Source: Halobacteriovoraceae bacterium (GTDB lineage Bacteria; Bdellovibrionota; Bacteriovoracia; Bacteriovoracales; Bacteriovoracaceae). Taken from it: a DNA stretch of 64,000 nucleotides. Below, piece by piece: positions 24,461 to 33,664 of this stretch. The translations under genes and the position numbers were made by a program. Under the pieces are notes generated by a model. That model saw only the letters and a list, made by a program, of their open reading frames with translations. It made no database searches and was not told where the DNA came from. Numbering within the stretch: the stretch's first letter is position 1; every line of letters starts with the position of its first letter. The stretch is from NCBI GenBank assembly GCA_002713145.1, contig PAVS01000014.1, positions 124,001 to 188,000 on the forward strand. Reading direction: 5' to 3'.

Positions 24461-24997
24461 CTATTGTTGCTTTCCAGTGGTGGGAAGTGGGGTATCTGGG
24501 TTTTTAACTGGATATTGATTGATATTTAGTTGGATGTGCTCATGCAGCATTTCAGCAATATTCAGTTGATTTTTCTCATAAAAATAAAGCTCGTACACGT
24601 CATTATCTAAAAAAGCTTCACTTTGATCTTGGAATTGCTCACTATCAGCCAGATCTGCACTGATAAAACCAGCTTTTATCTCGAGATTAAGTTCTTCAAA
24701 CATTCCTTCAAGGGTTCTAACGCATTGAGTTGCGTACTTTACATAAAGCTCTCCCGTGGCAATCACATATTCTCCTAAATCTCGTTTATGTTTTTTATTG
24801 AGTTCGAGATTAATCTGAATCGAGGTTTTGTTCTTCATAGCTTCTAAAATAAAGCCAGAGTCATCGCTATTGAGTTCTTCTAGTAATTGATTGGCCCAGT
24901 CCTGCTCTTGGTTTAATTCATAATACTTAGTATTATTAAGTGGCAGTTTATGGATTCCTAAAGGGTTGTTCAGTCTATTTTCGGCTTGATTCTTCAT
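24461..24997 (-). CDS. YceD/DUF177-family protein
   Basis: The 178-residue protein matches the YceD pattern, with a conserved core GEYVIATGELYVKYATQCVRTLEGMF and a later AEMLHEHIQLNINQYP. YceD proteins are linked to 23S rRNA maturation and are nearly always encoded before rpmF, as here. The usual C-terminal CxxC pair is missing and is replaced by a Pro-rich tail. Confidence 0.8.
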   Translation of the reverse strand: MKNQAENRLNNPLGIHKLPLNNTKYYELNQEQDWANQLLEELNSDDSGFILEAMKNKTSIQINLELNKKHKRDLGEYVIATGELYVKYATQCVRTLEGMFEELNLEIKAGFISADLADSEQFQDQSEAFLDNDVYELYFYEKNQLNIAEMLHEHIQLNINQYPVKNPDTPLPTTGKQQ

Positions 24998-25042
24998 GAT
25001 AGTGCAATTTATAAATGATAAGAGATAAAAGGAAAAGGCTAG

Positions 25043-25528
25043 ATGAATTATTTTATTTGTGGATTTACGGGAAGTGGAAAAACTTATTTATTAAAACAGC
25101 TAGAAAATGCTTTTATTCTTCCGGAATACAAATTTATTGACCTGGATCAACTGATTGATCAGGAACATGCTGAAAAGTATCATTCACTTGGGCATTTAAT
25201 TGAAGATATTGGCTTTGAGGCTTTCCGCGAACTTGAGTTTCAGAAAATTGGCGAGTTGACGCAGGAAAAAAATATCTTTCTAAGCTTGGGGGGCGGGGCC
25301 CTCAACCACCTCACCATGGACCTTTTGGAAAGTGGTTCTTGGCGGGGTTTTTGGCTCAATACGGATTTTGAACTATGCAGGGAACGAATAAAAAACGATG
25401 AAAATCGACCCCTTAGCAGACTAAGCGCCCGAGAGCTGAGAGAATTGTATAATGAAAGACTGACCTATTATCATCAATTTCAGGAAGTTAACTCAATGGA
25501 TGATGTCTTAAGAGTTCTAAAAGATTAA
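25043..25528 (+). CDS. aroK: Shikimate kinase
   Basis: This 161-residue P-loop kinase has Walker A GFTGSGKT (7-14), FIDLDQLID for the shikimate-binding Asp, LSLGGGA and the lid Arg in ENRPLSR. It phosphorylates shikimate at O3. A strong AAAGGAAAAGG precedes the ATG. It diverges from yceD across a short gap. Confidence 0.92.
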   Translation: MNYFICGFTGSGKTYLLKQLENAFILPEYKFIDLDQLIDQEHAEKYHSLGHLIEDIGFEAFRELEFQKIGELTQEKNIFLSLGGGALNHLTMDLLESGSWRGFWLNTDFELCRERIKNDENRPLSRLSARELRELYNERLTYYHQFQEVNSMDDVLRVLKD

Positions 25529-25606
25529 ATCGAATTATTTACATGACTTGTCAGATATAAAATCTTGATGACATAATACATCCAACATAGGTTTTGGAGA
25601 CGATCT

Positions 25607-27067
25607 ATGGAAATCGAAGGAGTGTCAATGCAAGCGCAACATGCTGAATCATCTACAGGTTTTCAAATAGCTTTATTAATAGAGGATATTGTTGAAGCCA
25701 AGAATATTTCTGATGGCTTAAGAGAAATTGGAATCTTTGCTCATTTCTATCAAAGCCTTGATGAACTTTGGGTATCCCTTAACACCTACACTCCCGATCT
25801 ATGCATCATTGATGTTAAGTTAATGAGTCAAGGGACTCTGTTATTTAAGAATCATCCTAAAGTTCAAGAAGATGAACTTAAATACGCCTTCTATTATAAA
25901 GACAGTACGAAGTTATTATTAAACAGCACTCACGGTTTAAATCACTATGGGTTATTACGAGCTGAAGTTGATATCGTTGATCAACTGAAATCCATTTTAC
26001 GCAGACGAAATGAAGAGCTGCGTTTAAGTCAGCAAAATGAAACCATGATGCGAAGAGTGGAGCGCTTGAAAATGCGAGGGCAAAGGCTCTCGGAAGCTCA
26101 AGAAGAAAGTCATAAGCTGCGCTCGCAACACCAGCGAGTAAAAAAACTCATCAATCAATTTGGAACAGTTAACTCCGCTAATGAATATTTAAATCGCCTC
26201 ATTACTTTTTTTGATGCATGGGAAGAATGTGAGAGCTTTGGTGTTTATCATCTCAACTCCACAGGTCAAAAACTTATTGCACCCAAAGCCAAGAAAGCAA
26301 AATATAAAATACTTCCCGATCTTTGGCTTACATCAGAAAACGAAAATGGTATCGCCAGTTACGCGCAAGAGATGGCCTTTGATGTGAGCTATGGTCTTAT
26401 CTCAGATAGACTTTTAACCCTTAAAATTTATGGTACTGAAGAGAATCCTGATGTGATTGTCGTAGGTCATTTTCGAGAAGATCAATTAGAGAATTTTGAG
26501 TGGGATTTACTTGAGAACAAGTTGAACTCTGAATATCGTAAAGCTTTAATTAATTTTTATAGATCAGAGTCAGATAAATCCTCGCAACAAAATATTTTTG
26601 ATACTTTTCAAATCATGGACGATATTCAATATCACCAGGCTAAGACAGATCATAAATATGTTGTTGTGTCTTTTTCAAAACTTGTTCATAAAGTCATGAC
26701 CAATTTAGAAAATCGCTTCCATTGGAAAAGTTTTGCTCGTGAGTTTCAAACTGATCTAAGAGAAATTCTCACCGGGGACTTTCATATTGCCAATTTAGGA
26801 GTAGAGAATTTTGTCATCTCACTAGATAAAAAATTTATTGAAACAGATTACCCCAAGTTAAAAGCTTTTCTCGCTGATTTCCAACTTTGGCGTTATTTTG
26901 AAGACACTTCTGTTGTTCTCACAGATGATATTAATCCTACGGCTAAATTTATTGCTCCAGCAGCAGTCAATGTGATGAGACAAACCAAAGAGACAGCTGC
27001 GTTTGACTCATTTGAAGAGGATTACTTATACACTCATTCTTTTGAGAATCGTCAAATCGAAATTTAA
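25607..27067 (+). CDS. Receiver-coiled coil-GGDEF-like signalling protein
   Basis: The product has 486 residues, or 479 if the second in-frame ATG at 25628 is used; both have good ribosome sites (GGAG and AAGGAG). Residues 15-120 resemble a receiver domain with the acceptor strand LCIIDVKL. Residues 125-180 are a charged coiled coil. The middle (about 185-330) resembles a GAF-like sensor. Residues 350-450 have the layout of a GGDEF domain, but the signature reads LGVENF, so diguanylate cyclase activity is unlikely. It lies directly before alr with six bases between. Assignments are from pattern only. Confidence 0.6.
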   Translation: MEIEGVSMQAQHAESSTGFQIALLIEDIVEAKNISDGLREIGIFAHFYQSLDELWVSLNTYTPDLCIIDVKLMSQGTLLFKNHPKVQEDELKYAFYYKDSTKLLLNSTHGLNHYGLLRAEVDIVDQLKSILRRRNEELRLSQQNETMMRRVERLKMRGQRLSEAQEESHKLRSQHQRVKKLINQFGTVNSANEYLNRLITFFDAWEECESFGVYHLNSTGQKLIAPKAKKAKYKILPDLWLTSENENGIASYAQEMAFDVSYGLISDRLLTLKIYGTEENPDVIVVGHFREDQLENFEWDLLENKLNSEYRKALINFYRSESDKSSQQNIFDTFQIMDDIQYHQAKTDHKYVVVSFSKLVHKVMTNLENRFHWKSFAREFQTDLREILTGDFHIANLGVENFVISLDKKFIETDYPKLKAFLADFQLWRYFEDTSVVLTDDINPTAKFIAPAAVNVMRQTKETAAFDSFEEDYLYTHSFENRQIEI

Positions 27068-27072
27068 GCTTT

Positions 27073-28188
27073 ATGAGATTTGGGAGTGAACTCACAGTTC
27101 ACCTAGACCACTTAGCTTTTAATGTCGCTGAATTAAAACAGAAAATAAATTCCTGTGAAATCCTGTTTATGGTGAAGGCCAATGCTTATGGACATGGTCT
27201 GGGTGAAATCACTCATTTTTCCCATCACGAGTTAAATATCAAACGTTTTGGATGTGCTAGTTTAGGCGAAGCCATTTACTTAAGACAAAATTTTCCTCAA
27301 ACACTTTGTGATCTATGGGTTTTTAGTGATGGGGGAGATCTCAGTGACTCAGAAATTAAAGAGGCATTTTTAGAGCTCAACATTATTCCGGTTATTCACC
27401 ACCTCAAAGATTTAAAAGTATTTTTAAATGATCGAGATTTTAAATTTATGCCTTTGGTATTAAAGTTTGACACCGGAATGCATCGTATAGGACTTGCACT
27501 TGAAGACCAAGAAGAAGTCATTCAGTTAATTAAACAAAGTGGGAGAAAACAGGTGGATCATCTTATGACTCATTTTGCGAGCTCCTATATCAAGCACAAA
27601 GCCGGAGATAAAACCCAAAGACAACTGGATTCTTTTCACAAAGTTAAAGCTGAGATGGAAAATGCAGGTCTCAGTATTATCGAAACCAGTTGCGCTAACT
27701 CTGGGGCGATTGAACAAGGAATCGGTTTAGAGGAGAGTTTTGTGCGACCTGGGCTTATGCTCTACGGGCCTAAAAGTTTTCCAGAGAGTTCATGGCAAGG
27801 AAAATGTCTCTCCACACTACGCTCATCAGTACTACGAGTCCTTCCAGTGACTAAGGGGATGCCTATTGGATATGGAGGGCATGTGGTGGCTGAGGATGGA
27901 TTTATGGCCTACTTACCTCTCGGGTATGGGGATGGCATTCTCACCACCTATAGTGGAGTGAAAATTAATTGTTTAGGTGAACAAGCTCAGTTTATCGGAA
28001 GAATTAATATGGATATGTGTGGTTTATTTTTCAAAAAGCTTCCTCCTGGACTAGAGAAAGATGAAAAGCTGGTGCTATGGGGGGAAGAGGGATCTGACAT
28101 ATCGCATATAGCAGCTCAGATGAAAACAATTCCCTATCAATTATTTACTGCTATTAGTCCAAGAGTTCCTAGACGATATATCTTTTAA
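27073..28188 (+). CDS. alr: Alanine racemase
   Basis: This 371-residue fold-type III PLP enzyme has its Schiff-base Lys35 in MVKANAYGHG. The second-base Tyr lies in YLPLGYGDGI, and RINMDMCG and RVPRRY are near the end. It supplies D-alanine for peptidoglycan. It follows the signalling gene closely and precedes the Mla genes by 16 bases. Confidence 0.93.
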   Translation: MRFGSELTVHLDHLAFNVAELKQKINSCEILFMVKANAYGHGLGEITHFSHHELNIKRFGCASLGEAIYLRQNFPQTLCDLWVFSDGGDLSDSEIKEAFLELNIIPVIHHLKDLKVFLNDRDFKFMPLVLKFDTGMHRIGLALEDQEEVIQLIKQSGRKQVDHLMTHFASSYIKHKAGDKTQRQLDSFHKVKAEMENAGLSIIETSCANSGAIEQGIGLEESFVRPGLMLYGPKSFPESSWQGKCLSTLRSSVLRVLPVTKGMPIGYGGHVVAEDGFMAYLPLGYGDGILTTYSGVKINCLGEQAQFIGRINMDMCGLFFKKLPPGLEKDEKLVLWGEEGSDISHIAAQMKTIPYQLFTAISPRVPRRYIF

Positions 28189-28204
28189 TCTATTAGAATG
28201 CTGT

Positions 28205-28993
28205 ATGGCCAAATTAACCAATCCAATTGCTCAATTCGGATCATGGGTTTTAGATGTAACTCCAGCCCTGGGAAGAATTACTATTTATATGTTTACCTCA
28301 TTTATGTGGTTTTTACGTCCCCCTTTAAGACCCAAACTCTTTTTTAATGAAATGGTTTTTATGGGAAATAAAAGTCTCTTTATTGTGGCTCTCACTGCGT
28401 CTTTTTCTGGAATGGTTTTTGCGTTTCAAATTTACTCGGGTTTTACCGCCTTTAGTGTTGATTCATTTGTTGGTCCCATTGTTGCCATTGCAGTCACGAA
28501 AGAACTCGCCCCAGTTTTCTGTGGTCTCGTTGTTGCCGGTCGATGTGGAGCTGCTATGGCCGCTCAAATTGGAAGTATGAAAGTAACAGAACAAGTTGAT
28601 GCCCTGGAAGTTATGGGAGTCAACGCCATTCAATATCTAGCTGTTCCTAAAATTTTTGCTACAGTGGTGACCATGCCTATGCTGGCCGCTATTTATATGC
28701 TTATTGCTAATGTAGGATCCTATGTCATTGGAACGGCTGTGTTGGGAGTTGATGAAGCTCTCTATTTTGCTAAAGTTCCAGAATTTATGAAGTTAAGCAT
28801 GATCTTAGAAGGTCTGATAAAAGCAGCGGTTTTTGGTTATCTCATTGCTATTGTAGGAACTTATCAAGGGTTTGCTGTTAAAGGCGGAGCTGAAGGTGTT
28901 GGTAAGGGAACGAATATGGCCGTGGTATGGGGTATGATCTTAGTTCTTGTTGTTGATTTCTTTTTAACCGCTATTCTGATGAAGGTTTTATAA
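28205..28993 (+). CDS. mlaE: Mla-type ABC permease
   Basis: This 262-residue inner-membrane protein has several hydrophobic spans and the MlaE/YrbE signature AVTKELAPVFCGLVVAGRCGAA, followed by EQVDALEVMGVN. It is the permease of a phospholipid transporter that maintains outer-membrane asymmetry. Its stop overlaps the mlaF start (TAATG). Confidence 0.93.
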   Translation: MAKLTNPIAQFGSWVLDVTPALGRITIYMFTSFMWFLRPPLRPKLFFNEMVFMGNKSLFIVALTASFSGMVFAFQIYSGFTAFSVDSFVGPIVAIAVTKELAPVFCGLVVAGRCGAAMAAQIGSMKVTEQVDALEVMGVNAIQYLAVPKIFATVVTMPMLAAIYMLIANVGSYVIGTAVLGVDEALYFAKVPEFMKLSMILEGLIKAAVFGYLIAIVGTYQGFAVKGGAEGVGKGTNMAVVWGMILVLVVDFFLTAILMKVL

Positions 28994-29745
28994 TGCAAGA
29001 AAACTTCACTATAGAATTCAGCCATGTCACGAAAACATTTGGAACTCATACGGTATTAGATGGGTTGGATTTTAAAATCCATGAAGGAAAAATTACCACT
29101 CTTCTCGGTTTTTCTGGCGCCGGAAAATCCACAATATTAAAACATATTCTAGGGATTTATCACCCAACTGACGGACATGTAAAAGTACTGGGCCATGAAC
29201 TTGTGAATATGAAAGAAAAAGAAATTCGTCAGTTTCGTACTAATTTTGGAATGAGTTTTCAGTACTCTGCACTTTTTGATTCCATGACAAATTTTGAAAA
29301 CGTTGCTTTTCCCCTTCGCGAGTTTACTAAATTGAATGAAGAAGAAATACGAGATAAAGTTCTTAGCCTCATGGAGCAAGTGGGTTTAGAGGAGCATGCT
29401 TTTTATAAATTACCTTCAGAAATATCTGGTGGGATGAGAAAAAGAGTTGGACTTGCTCGCGCCCTGGCACTTGAGCCAAAAATAATGCTCTATGACGAAC
29501 CGACGACCGGGTTGGACCCTATTACCACGCATATGGTCGATAATCTTATTATGTCGACCCATAAAAGAAATGCTCATATCCCTATGACAAGTGTCATTAT
29601 CTCCCATGATATTGCAGCTACTTTGCGTATTTCGGATTATGTCGCCTTCTTAGAAAAGGGAAGAGTGGTGGAGCACTCATCGGTTGAAGAATTTAAAAAG
29701 TCTAAAAACCCGATCATTCAAAGGTTCTTGGAGCTTTCGCGCTAA
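28993..29745 (+). CDS. mlaF: Mla-type ABC ATPase
   Basis: This 250-residue ATPase has Walker A GFSGAGKST, signature ISGGMRKR (the MlaF form with GGM), Walker B IMLYDEPTTGLDP and the H-loop SHD. It powers the MlaE permease. Confidence 0.94.
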   Translation: MQENFTIEFSHVTKTFGTHTVLDGLDFKIHEGKITTLLGFSGAGKSTILKHILGIYHPTDGHVKVLGHELVNMKEKEIRQFRTNFGMSFQYSALFDSMTNFENVAFPLREFTKLNEEEIRDKVLSLMEQVGLEEHAFYKLPSEISGGMRKRVGLARALALEPKIMLYDEPTTGLDPITTHMVDNLIMSTHKRNAHIPMTSVIISHDIAATLRISDYVAFLEKGRVVEHSSVEEFKKSKNPIIQRFLELSR

Positions 29746-29851
29746 GTCAAATCCCAATAATTTTTTGGTTAATTTCTAGTCTTTTTGTGTCTCATTGATA
29801 CAATATTAGCATAATTAAACGAACATATTTTTAAGTTAGACAAGGATTGTT

Positions 29852-31246
29852 GTGAACGAATTAAAAGTAGGACTCTTATCGTTATTGGCCATTGCAAGTA
29901 TTGTAGTTGTGTCTTTAAAAATCACTTCCAATAAGGCAACTTTTGGAGATTTCATTGAATATAAAACTATTCTTTCTGATGCCACAGGTATTTATGAAAA
30001 CTCTTCTATTAAAGTTGCGGGTATTGTTGCTGGTCGAATCAAAACCATTACCTTAAGTGGGTCGCAAGCTCTGATTAAGTTTGAAGTGCTAGAAAAAATA
30101 AAAATCACTCAATTCTCAAGATTAAGAATTAAATCCGTTGGTTTTCTAGGAGACAAATATATAGATATCTACCTTGGAGATCCAGATGCTCCGAGATTAA
30201 AAGAAGGCTCTTTCATCAAAGCCGAGACGGGAGCTGGCTTTGAGCAGTTAGGTAAAGATGCTTCAGAAATTTTAAAAGATGTTAAAGTTATAACCAAAGT
30301 CATTAAAGAATCCCTCTACACGGAAGATAAGAAGAATGCCATCAAGCAAATCGTTGGTCAGATTAATGAATTTAGTCATAACGCCAATGCGATTTCAAAG
30401 AGTTTAAGAGAGATGATTCAAGGAAACCAAGGCAAACTCAATAAAACGATTGATAACCTGGAAAAACTCACTTCTCAACTTGCCTATGAAACCAATCGCT
30501 ATGAAGAGGGCTCTTTTATGGAAGACCTCAGTGATATGGGACCGATACTGGCCAAAGTCGATCAGTCTGTCACCGACCTTCGTGATATTATGGCCGATGT
30601 TAAATCAGGAAAAGGAACAGTCGGTAAACTCTTAAGAGATGAGCAAATTGTGGATCAAGTGAATGAAACGTTATCCGGAGTCAATCAAATCGTAGGACGT
30701 CTGAATCGCTTTAAGGCCAATGTCTCTATCTTCACCGGTGCCAATAATATGGAAGGAGCGAAGACTCAATTGGATTTGGAACTTATGCCTAGTCCGGAGC
30801 GCTTTTTTAGGTTTGGTATTGTCTTAGGGGACGGAACGATTTTAAGACAAGAAGTGACGACCACCACCACAGTTGATGATGGGGATCCTACCGTCACAAA
30901 TGAAGTTATTGAAGATGATGCTCTTTATAGATTTAACTTACAGATTGGACGTCAAGTTAATAGATATGGGCTAAGAGTAGGGCTTATAGAGTCTACTGGT
31001 GGTCTGGGTGTTGATTATTTTATTCCTGAGTGGGGGCTTAAAACTTCTTACGAAGGTTTTGATTATAGAGAAGATATTGGTTTGAACTCAAGGCTTACTG
31101 CTGAGTTAAGACTATGGAGTGTTTTCCATGCACAGGTGATGGCGTCGGATGTGACGAGAGCTGAAGAGTATCGTGTCTACACCATTAGTGCTGGGTTGAA
31201 ATTCTCAGATGAAGATCTGTCTGCCCTTATAGGATTTGCATTATAA
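29852..31246 (+). CDS. mlaD: MCE/MlaD-family protein with long C-terminal beta-rich extension
   Basis: A GTG start with AAGGA upstream gives 464 residues. An N-terminal anchor (LLSLLAIASIVVVSLK) precedes an MCE domain (about 35-120, YENSSIKVAGIVAGRI, SVGFLGDKYIDI). A helical region of about 150 residues follows. The last 170 residues, from FFRFGIVLGDG, alternate hydrophobic and polar residues like beta-barrel strands. Standard MlaD is about 180 residues. It sits 106 bases after mlaF. Confidence 0.85.
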   Translation: MNELKVGLLSLLAIASIVVVSLKITSNKATFGDFIEYKTILSDATGIYENSSIKVAGIVAGRIKTITLSGSQALIKFEVLEKIKITQFSRLRIKSVGFLGDKYIDIYLGDPDAPRLKEGSFIKAETGAGFEQLGKDASEILKDVKVITKVIKESLYTEDKKNAIKQIVGQINEFSHNANAISKSLREMIQGNQGKLNKTIDNLEKLTSQLAYETNRYEEGSFMEDLSDMGPILAKVDQSVTDLRDIMADVKSGKGTVGKLLRDEQIVDQVNETLSGVNQIVGRLNRFKANVSIFTGANNMEGAKTQLDLELMPSPERFFRFGIVLGDGTILRQEVTTTTTVDDGDPTVTNEVIEDDALYRFNLQIGRQVNRYGLRVGLIESTGGLGVDYFIPEWGLKTSYEGFDYREDIGLNSRLTAELRLWSVFHAQVMASDVTRAEEYRVYTISAGLKFSDEDLSALIGFAL

Positions 31247-31247
31247 G

Positions 31248-32033
31248 ATGAATAAAGAATGGCTTATACGTACTAAAAATAACCATATCTTGGGGCCAGT
31301 TTCCAAGCAGAAGGTTAAACAACTTATCTCCAATGGTTCAATCAAAGGAGATGATGAAGTTTGCTCTGGAAATGGTTATTGGATCTATATCAAAGAACAA
31401 GATTTAGTTGCCAAATATATCTTTGGAGAAGAAAAACAAAACTTTAACCCAGTTCAAGAAATGGAGCCCGTTCTGGCCCATCTCTCTCCTGCTGAGGAGG
31501 ATTTAGCTTACCCTGATGAAGCAGCACCTGCTGCTCAAAATGAAGATATAGCTACTGATGAATTTGAGAACCTTCTTCCTTCCCAAGATGACTTAGCCTA
31601 TCCTGATATGAATAAGGATGCTGAGGATATCGTTGAGTCTCAAACAGACACAACCATGATTGAGGTCAATTTAGATGCTTTGAGAGACAAAGTGAAGACC
31701 ACGCGAGAACAAGAAAGATCAGAAAATAATAAAGCTCCTGAAGTCACTCAAAAGCCTAAAAAGAAACCTGTCAAAAAGGTTGTGACCAAAAAAACAGCTG
31801 CCCCCCAAAGAAGACCGGCTCCTGCAGCGCCTAGAACTCAAAGACAAATAAAACAAAAAACATTTTTCTCACGAAATGTGCTCATCATGATTGCCACGGT
31901 CATGTTTATCATTGCATGCACGGTCGTTTTTTTTAGAAAAGAACTGCTTAAAGGAGCTATTGGGAAGACCACAGAGTTCATGCTACCTCATGCCCATGCT
32001 CAAGAAATTGTGGTAAAAAAAAAACTTGGTTAG
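31248..32033 (+). CDS. GYF-like domain membrane protein (N-terminal part, frame ends after an A10 tract)
   Basis: I start at the ATG at 31248, two bases after the mlaD stop. The 261-residue product begins with a GYF_2-like domain (EWLIRTKNNHILGPVSKQ, then LISNGSIKGDDEV). Acidic low-complexity sequence with two copies of a motif around PxxxDLAYPD follows, then a Lys/Pro-rich stretch, then one membrane span (VLIMIATVMFIIACTVVFF). It ends LGstop directly after ten A. The next frame is open through the same A run, so the full protein is probably about 620 residues. Confidence 0.65.
   Translation: MNKEWLIRTKNNHILGPVSKQKVKQLISNGSIKGDDEVCSGNGYWIYIKEQDLVAKYIFGEEKQNFNPVQEMEPVLAHLSPAEEDLAYPDEAAPAAQNEDIATDEFENLLPSQDDLAYPDMNKDAEDIVESQTDTTMIEVNLDALRDKVKTTREQERSENNKAPEVTQKPKKKPVKKVVTKKTAAPQRRPAPAAPRTQRQIKQKTFFSRNVLIMIATVMFIIACTVVFFRKELLKGAIGKTTEFMLPHAHAQEIVVKKKLG
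32015..32024 (+). other. A10 tract at a frame switch
   Basis: Ten A follow GTGGT. The upstream frame reads KKKLG and stops. With one more A, or a -1 slip, it reads KKKTWLALPEIENEF and continues in the frame of the next gene. Transcriptional slippage, programmed frameshifting, a mutation or a base-call error would all fit. Confidence 0.6.
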
Positions 32034-32140
32034 CTCTTCCTGAGATAGAAAATGAATTTTATTATGGGCAATTTAGTGTCACCCCCCAAGGCATTTTTCT
32101 CTCCACCCAATTAAAAGATGATCTCGATTGCGACAAGCCC

Positions 32141-33121
32141 ATGGATTTAGGCAATAAGCTCAGAGGTTTATTTTTAGACAGCAAAGATGAATTTCAAAGT
32201 TTTAAAAAATGTTATTTAAAAAACAAAAAGATTGACTCCCTCGCTCTTCAAGTTGAGAACAAAGATCATGAATTAATTTCTAATTTTAATCATGTCAGCT
32301 CTAAGGTTTTAAAACAATCTGAGAGTTTTATTATTTTAGAAAAACTCGAAAAAAAGAATTCTATTTTATCCCACTTGCTTCAAGCCTATATTTTTATGAA
32401 AAACGCGAACAAGGCCCAGGCCGAAGCTAAAATTAAGGAAGTGTTATCTCATCCTTTTGATTACTATTTACTTTTAGCGGCTAAAAAAAGAATCTCCACT
32501 AAAGAGCTTATCAGGATTTATAAATATTTACTAAATGCCTTTTTACAAGATTTAAATAATTCTAAACTTGTCCAAACACTTATGTTCTATTTACATCACC
32601 ATACTCTAGGGCCGTTTCATGATTTTTTAGACGATGAGTTTGATTATCCAGAATCACTTTCAGAGATTAGAGAGTTTTATGGCTCATATAATTTTGGGCT
32701 TGCTTTTCCTATGGTGTGGGCACCTGCCATAAATCAATTGAGCTCTTCCCAAGAGTATTTGAACTATATTCAAAAAGTGAAGCTTCCCTCTAAAATCAAA
32801 AAAGATTCAAGTCATCTTTATCTTCTCAAGGATGTGACTAAAATCTCCTTAGAAAAAGATATGGTTTTGGATCACTTCAAAAAATTGAATAAAAAGTGTG
32901 ATCTCTACTCAGAATATCTTGTCATTTCTATGCTCGATACTGAGAATTTTTATAAATATCTCGATGCTAATAGTTCTTTGAAAATTGGAATCGTCACCAA
33001 CAGAAAAAGAAAGTTTTTCAAATCTCTGCTTGATGCTCATATTTTAGAAGCTTTTACCGTCTTTAAACTTCTCGAGTTAGGAGATGAATCGATTGATTAT
33101 TTTCAATATCTTGTTAAATAA
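32141..33121 (+). CDS. Probable C-terminal part of the GYF membrane protein
   Basis: The 326 residues from the first ATG are a helical, Lys/Leu-rich protein without a recognised domain. The same frame is open upstream to the A10 tract and encodes sensible sequence (ENEFYYGQFSVTPQGIFLST) with no start codon or ribosome site of its own. I therefore read it as the continuation of the gene at 31248, lying on the periplasmic side of its membrane span. If separate, the ATG at 32141 has no good ribosome site. The next gene starts one base after its stop. Confidence 0.6.
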   Translation: MDLGNKLRGLFLDSKDEFQSFKKCYLKNKKIDSLALQVENKDHELISNFNHVSSKVLKQSESFIILEKLEKKNSILSHLLQAYIFMKNANKAQAEAKIKEVLSHPFDYYLLLAAKKRISTKELIRIYKYLLNAFLQDLNNSKLVQTLMFYLHHHTLGPFHDFLDDEFDYPESLSEIREFYGSYNFGLAFPMVWAPAINQLSSSQEYLNYIQKVKLPSKIKKDSSHLYLLKDVTKISLEKDMVLDHFKKLNKKCDLYSEYLVISMLDTENFYKYLDANSSLKIGIVTNRKRKFFKSLLDAHILEAFTVFKLLELGDESIDYFQYLVK

Positions 33122-33664
33122 ATGAAAGATTATCTCCAACCAGACTTTTATCATTTCTCATCAGATAGTATAGAACTGGCAAAACTTGTCATCGAGCGCC
33201 ATCGAGAAGAAGCTATTCAAGGTCTTTGTGATGCATTCGCAGGATGTGGAGTGATCGCTCAAGAAGTGGGCCGAACACTTTCCCCCTCTCATATTATATA
33301 TAATGAACTACAAGAAGAGTTCGTACCTTTTATAGAAAAAAACCATCAAGAGTTTCTCTCTCATATTTCCTATCAAATAGTATGTCGTCCTTTTACAGAT
33401 CTAATTATCGATAAGAGGGTTGAAATCCTTGTGGCCAATCCTCCTTATTTTAATGCTGGAGAGGGAAGAGCTTCACAAAATAAAAATCGATATTATTGTC
33501 GGCATTTTGTTCAAGACAACTTTGATGACTTCATGGACAAGCTCTTTGAATTAAAAAAGGATATCTCTTATATCTACTTTGTGACGAGGGTAGAAATCAA
33601 CAGAGAAGGCGTGATAAAACTTAAAGACTTGGGGAAGGGAAATTCTATTTACCAACTAGCTTAA
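33122..33664 (+). CDS. TrmN6-like N6-adenine methyltransferase
   Basis: This 180-residue protein has an AdoMet-binding segment (CDAFAGCGVIAQEVG) and the catalytic ANPPYFNAGEGR, the form seen in tRNA1(Val) m6A37 methyltransferase (YfiC/TrmN6). That family usually follows with ARHE; here it is CRHF. It is shorter than the usual 240 residues, mainly at both ends. The ATG directly follows the preceding TAA. It overlaps the convergent DciA-like gene by nine bases. Confidence 0.65.
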   Translation: MKDYLQPDFYHFSSDSIELAKLVIERHREEAIQGLCDAFAGCGVIAQEVGRTLSPSHIIYNELQEEFVPFIEKNHQEFLSHISYQIVCRPFTDLIIDKRVEILVANPPYFNAGEGRASQNKNRYYCRHFVQDNFDDFMDKLFELKKDISYIYFVTRVEINREGVIKLKDLGKGNSIYQLA

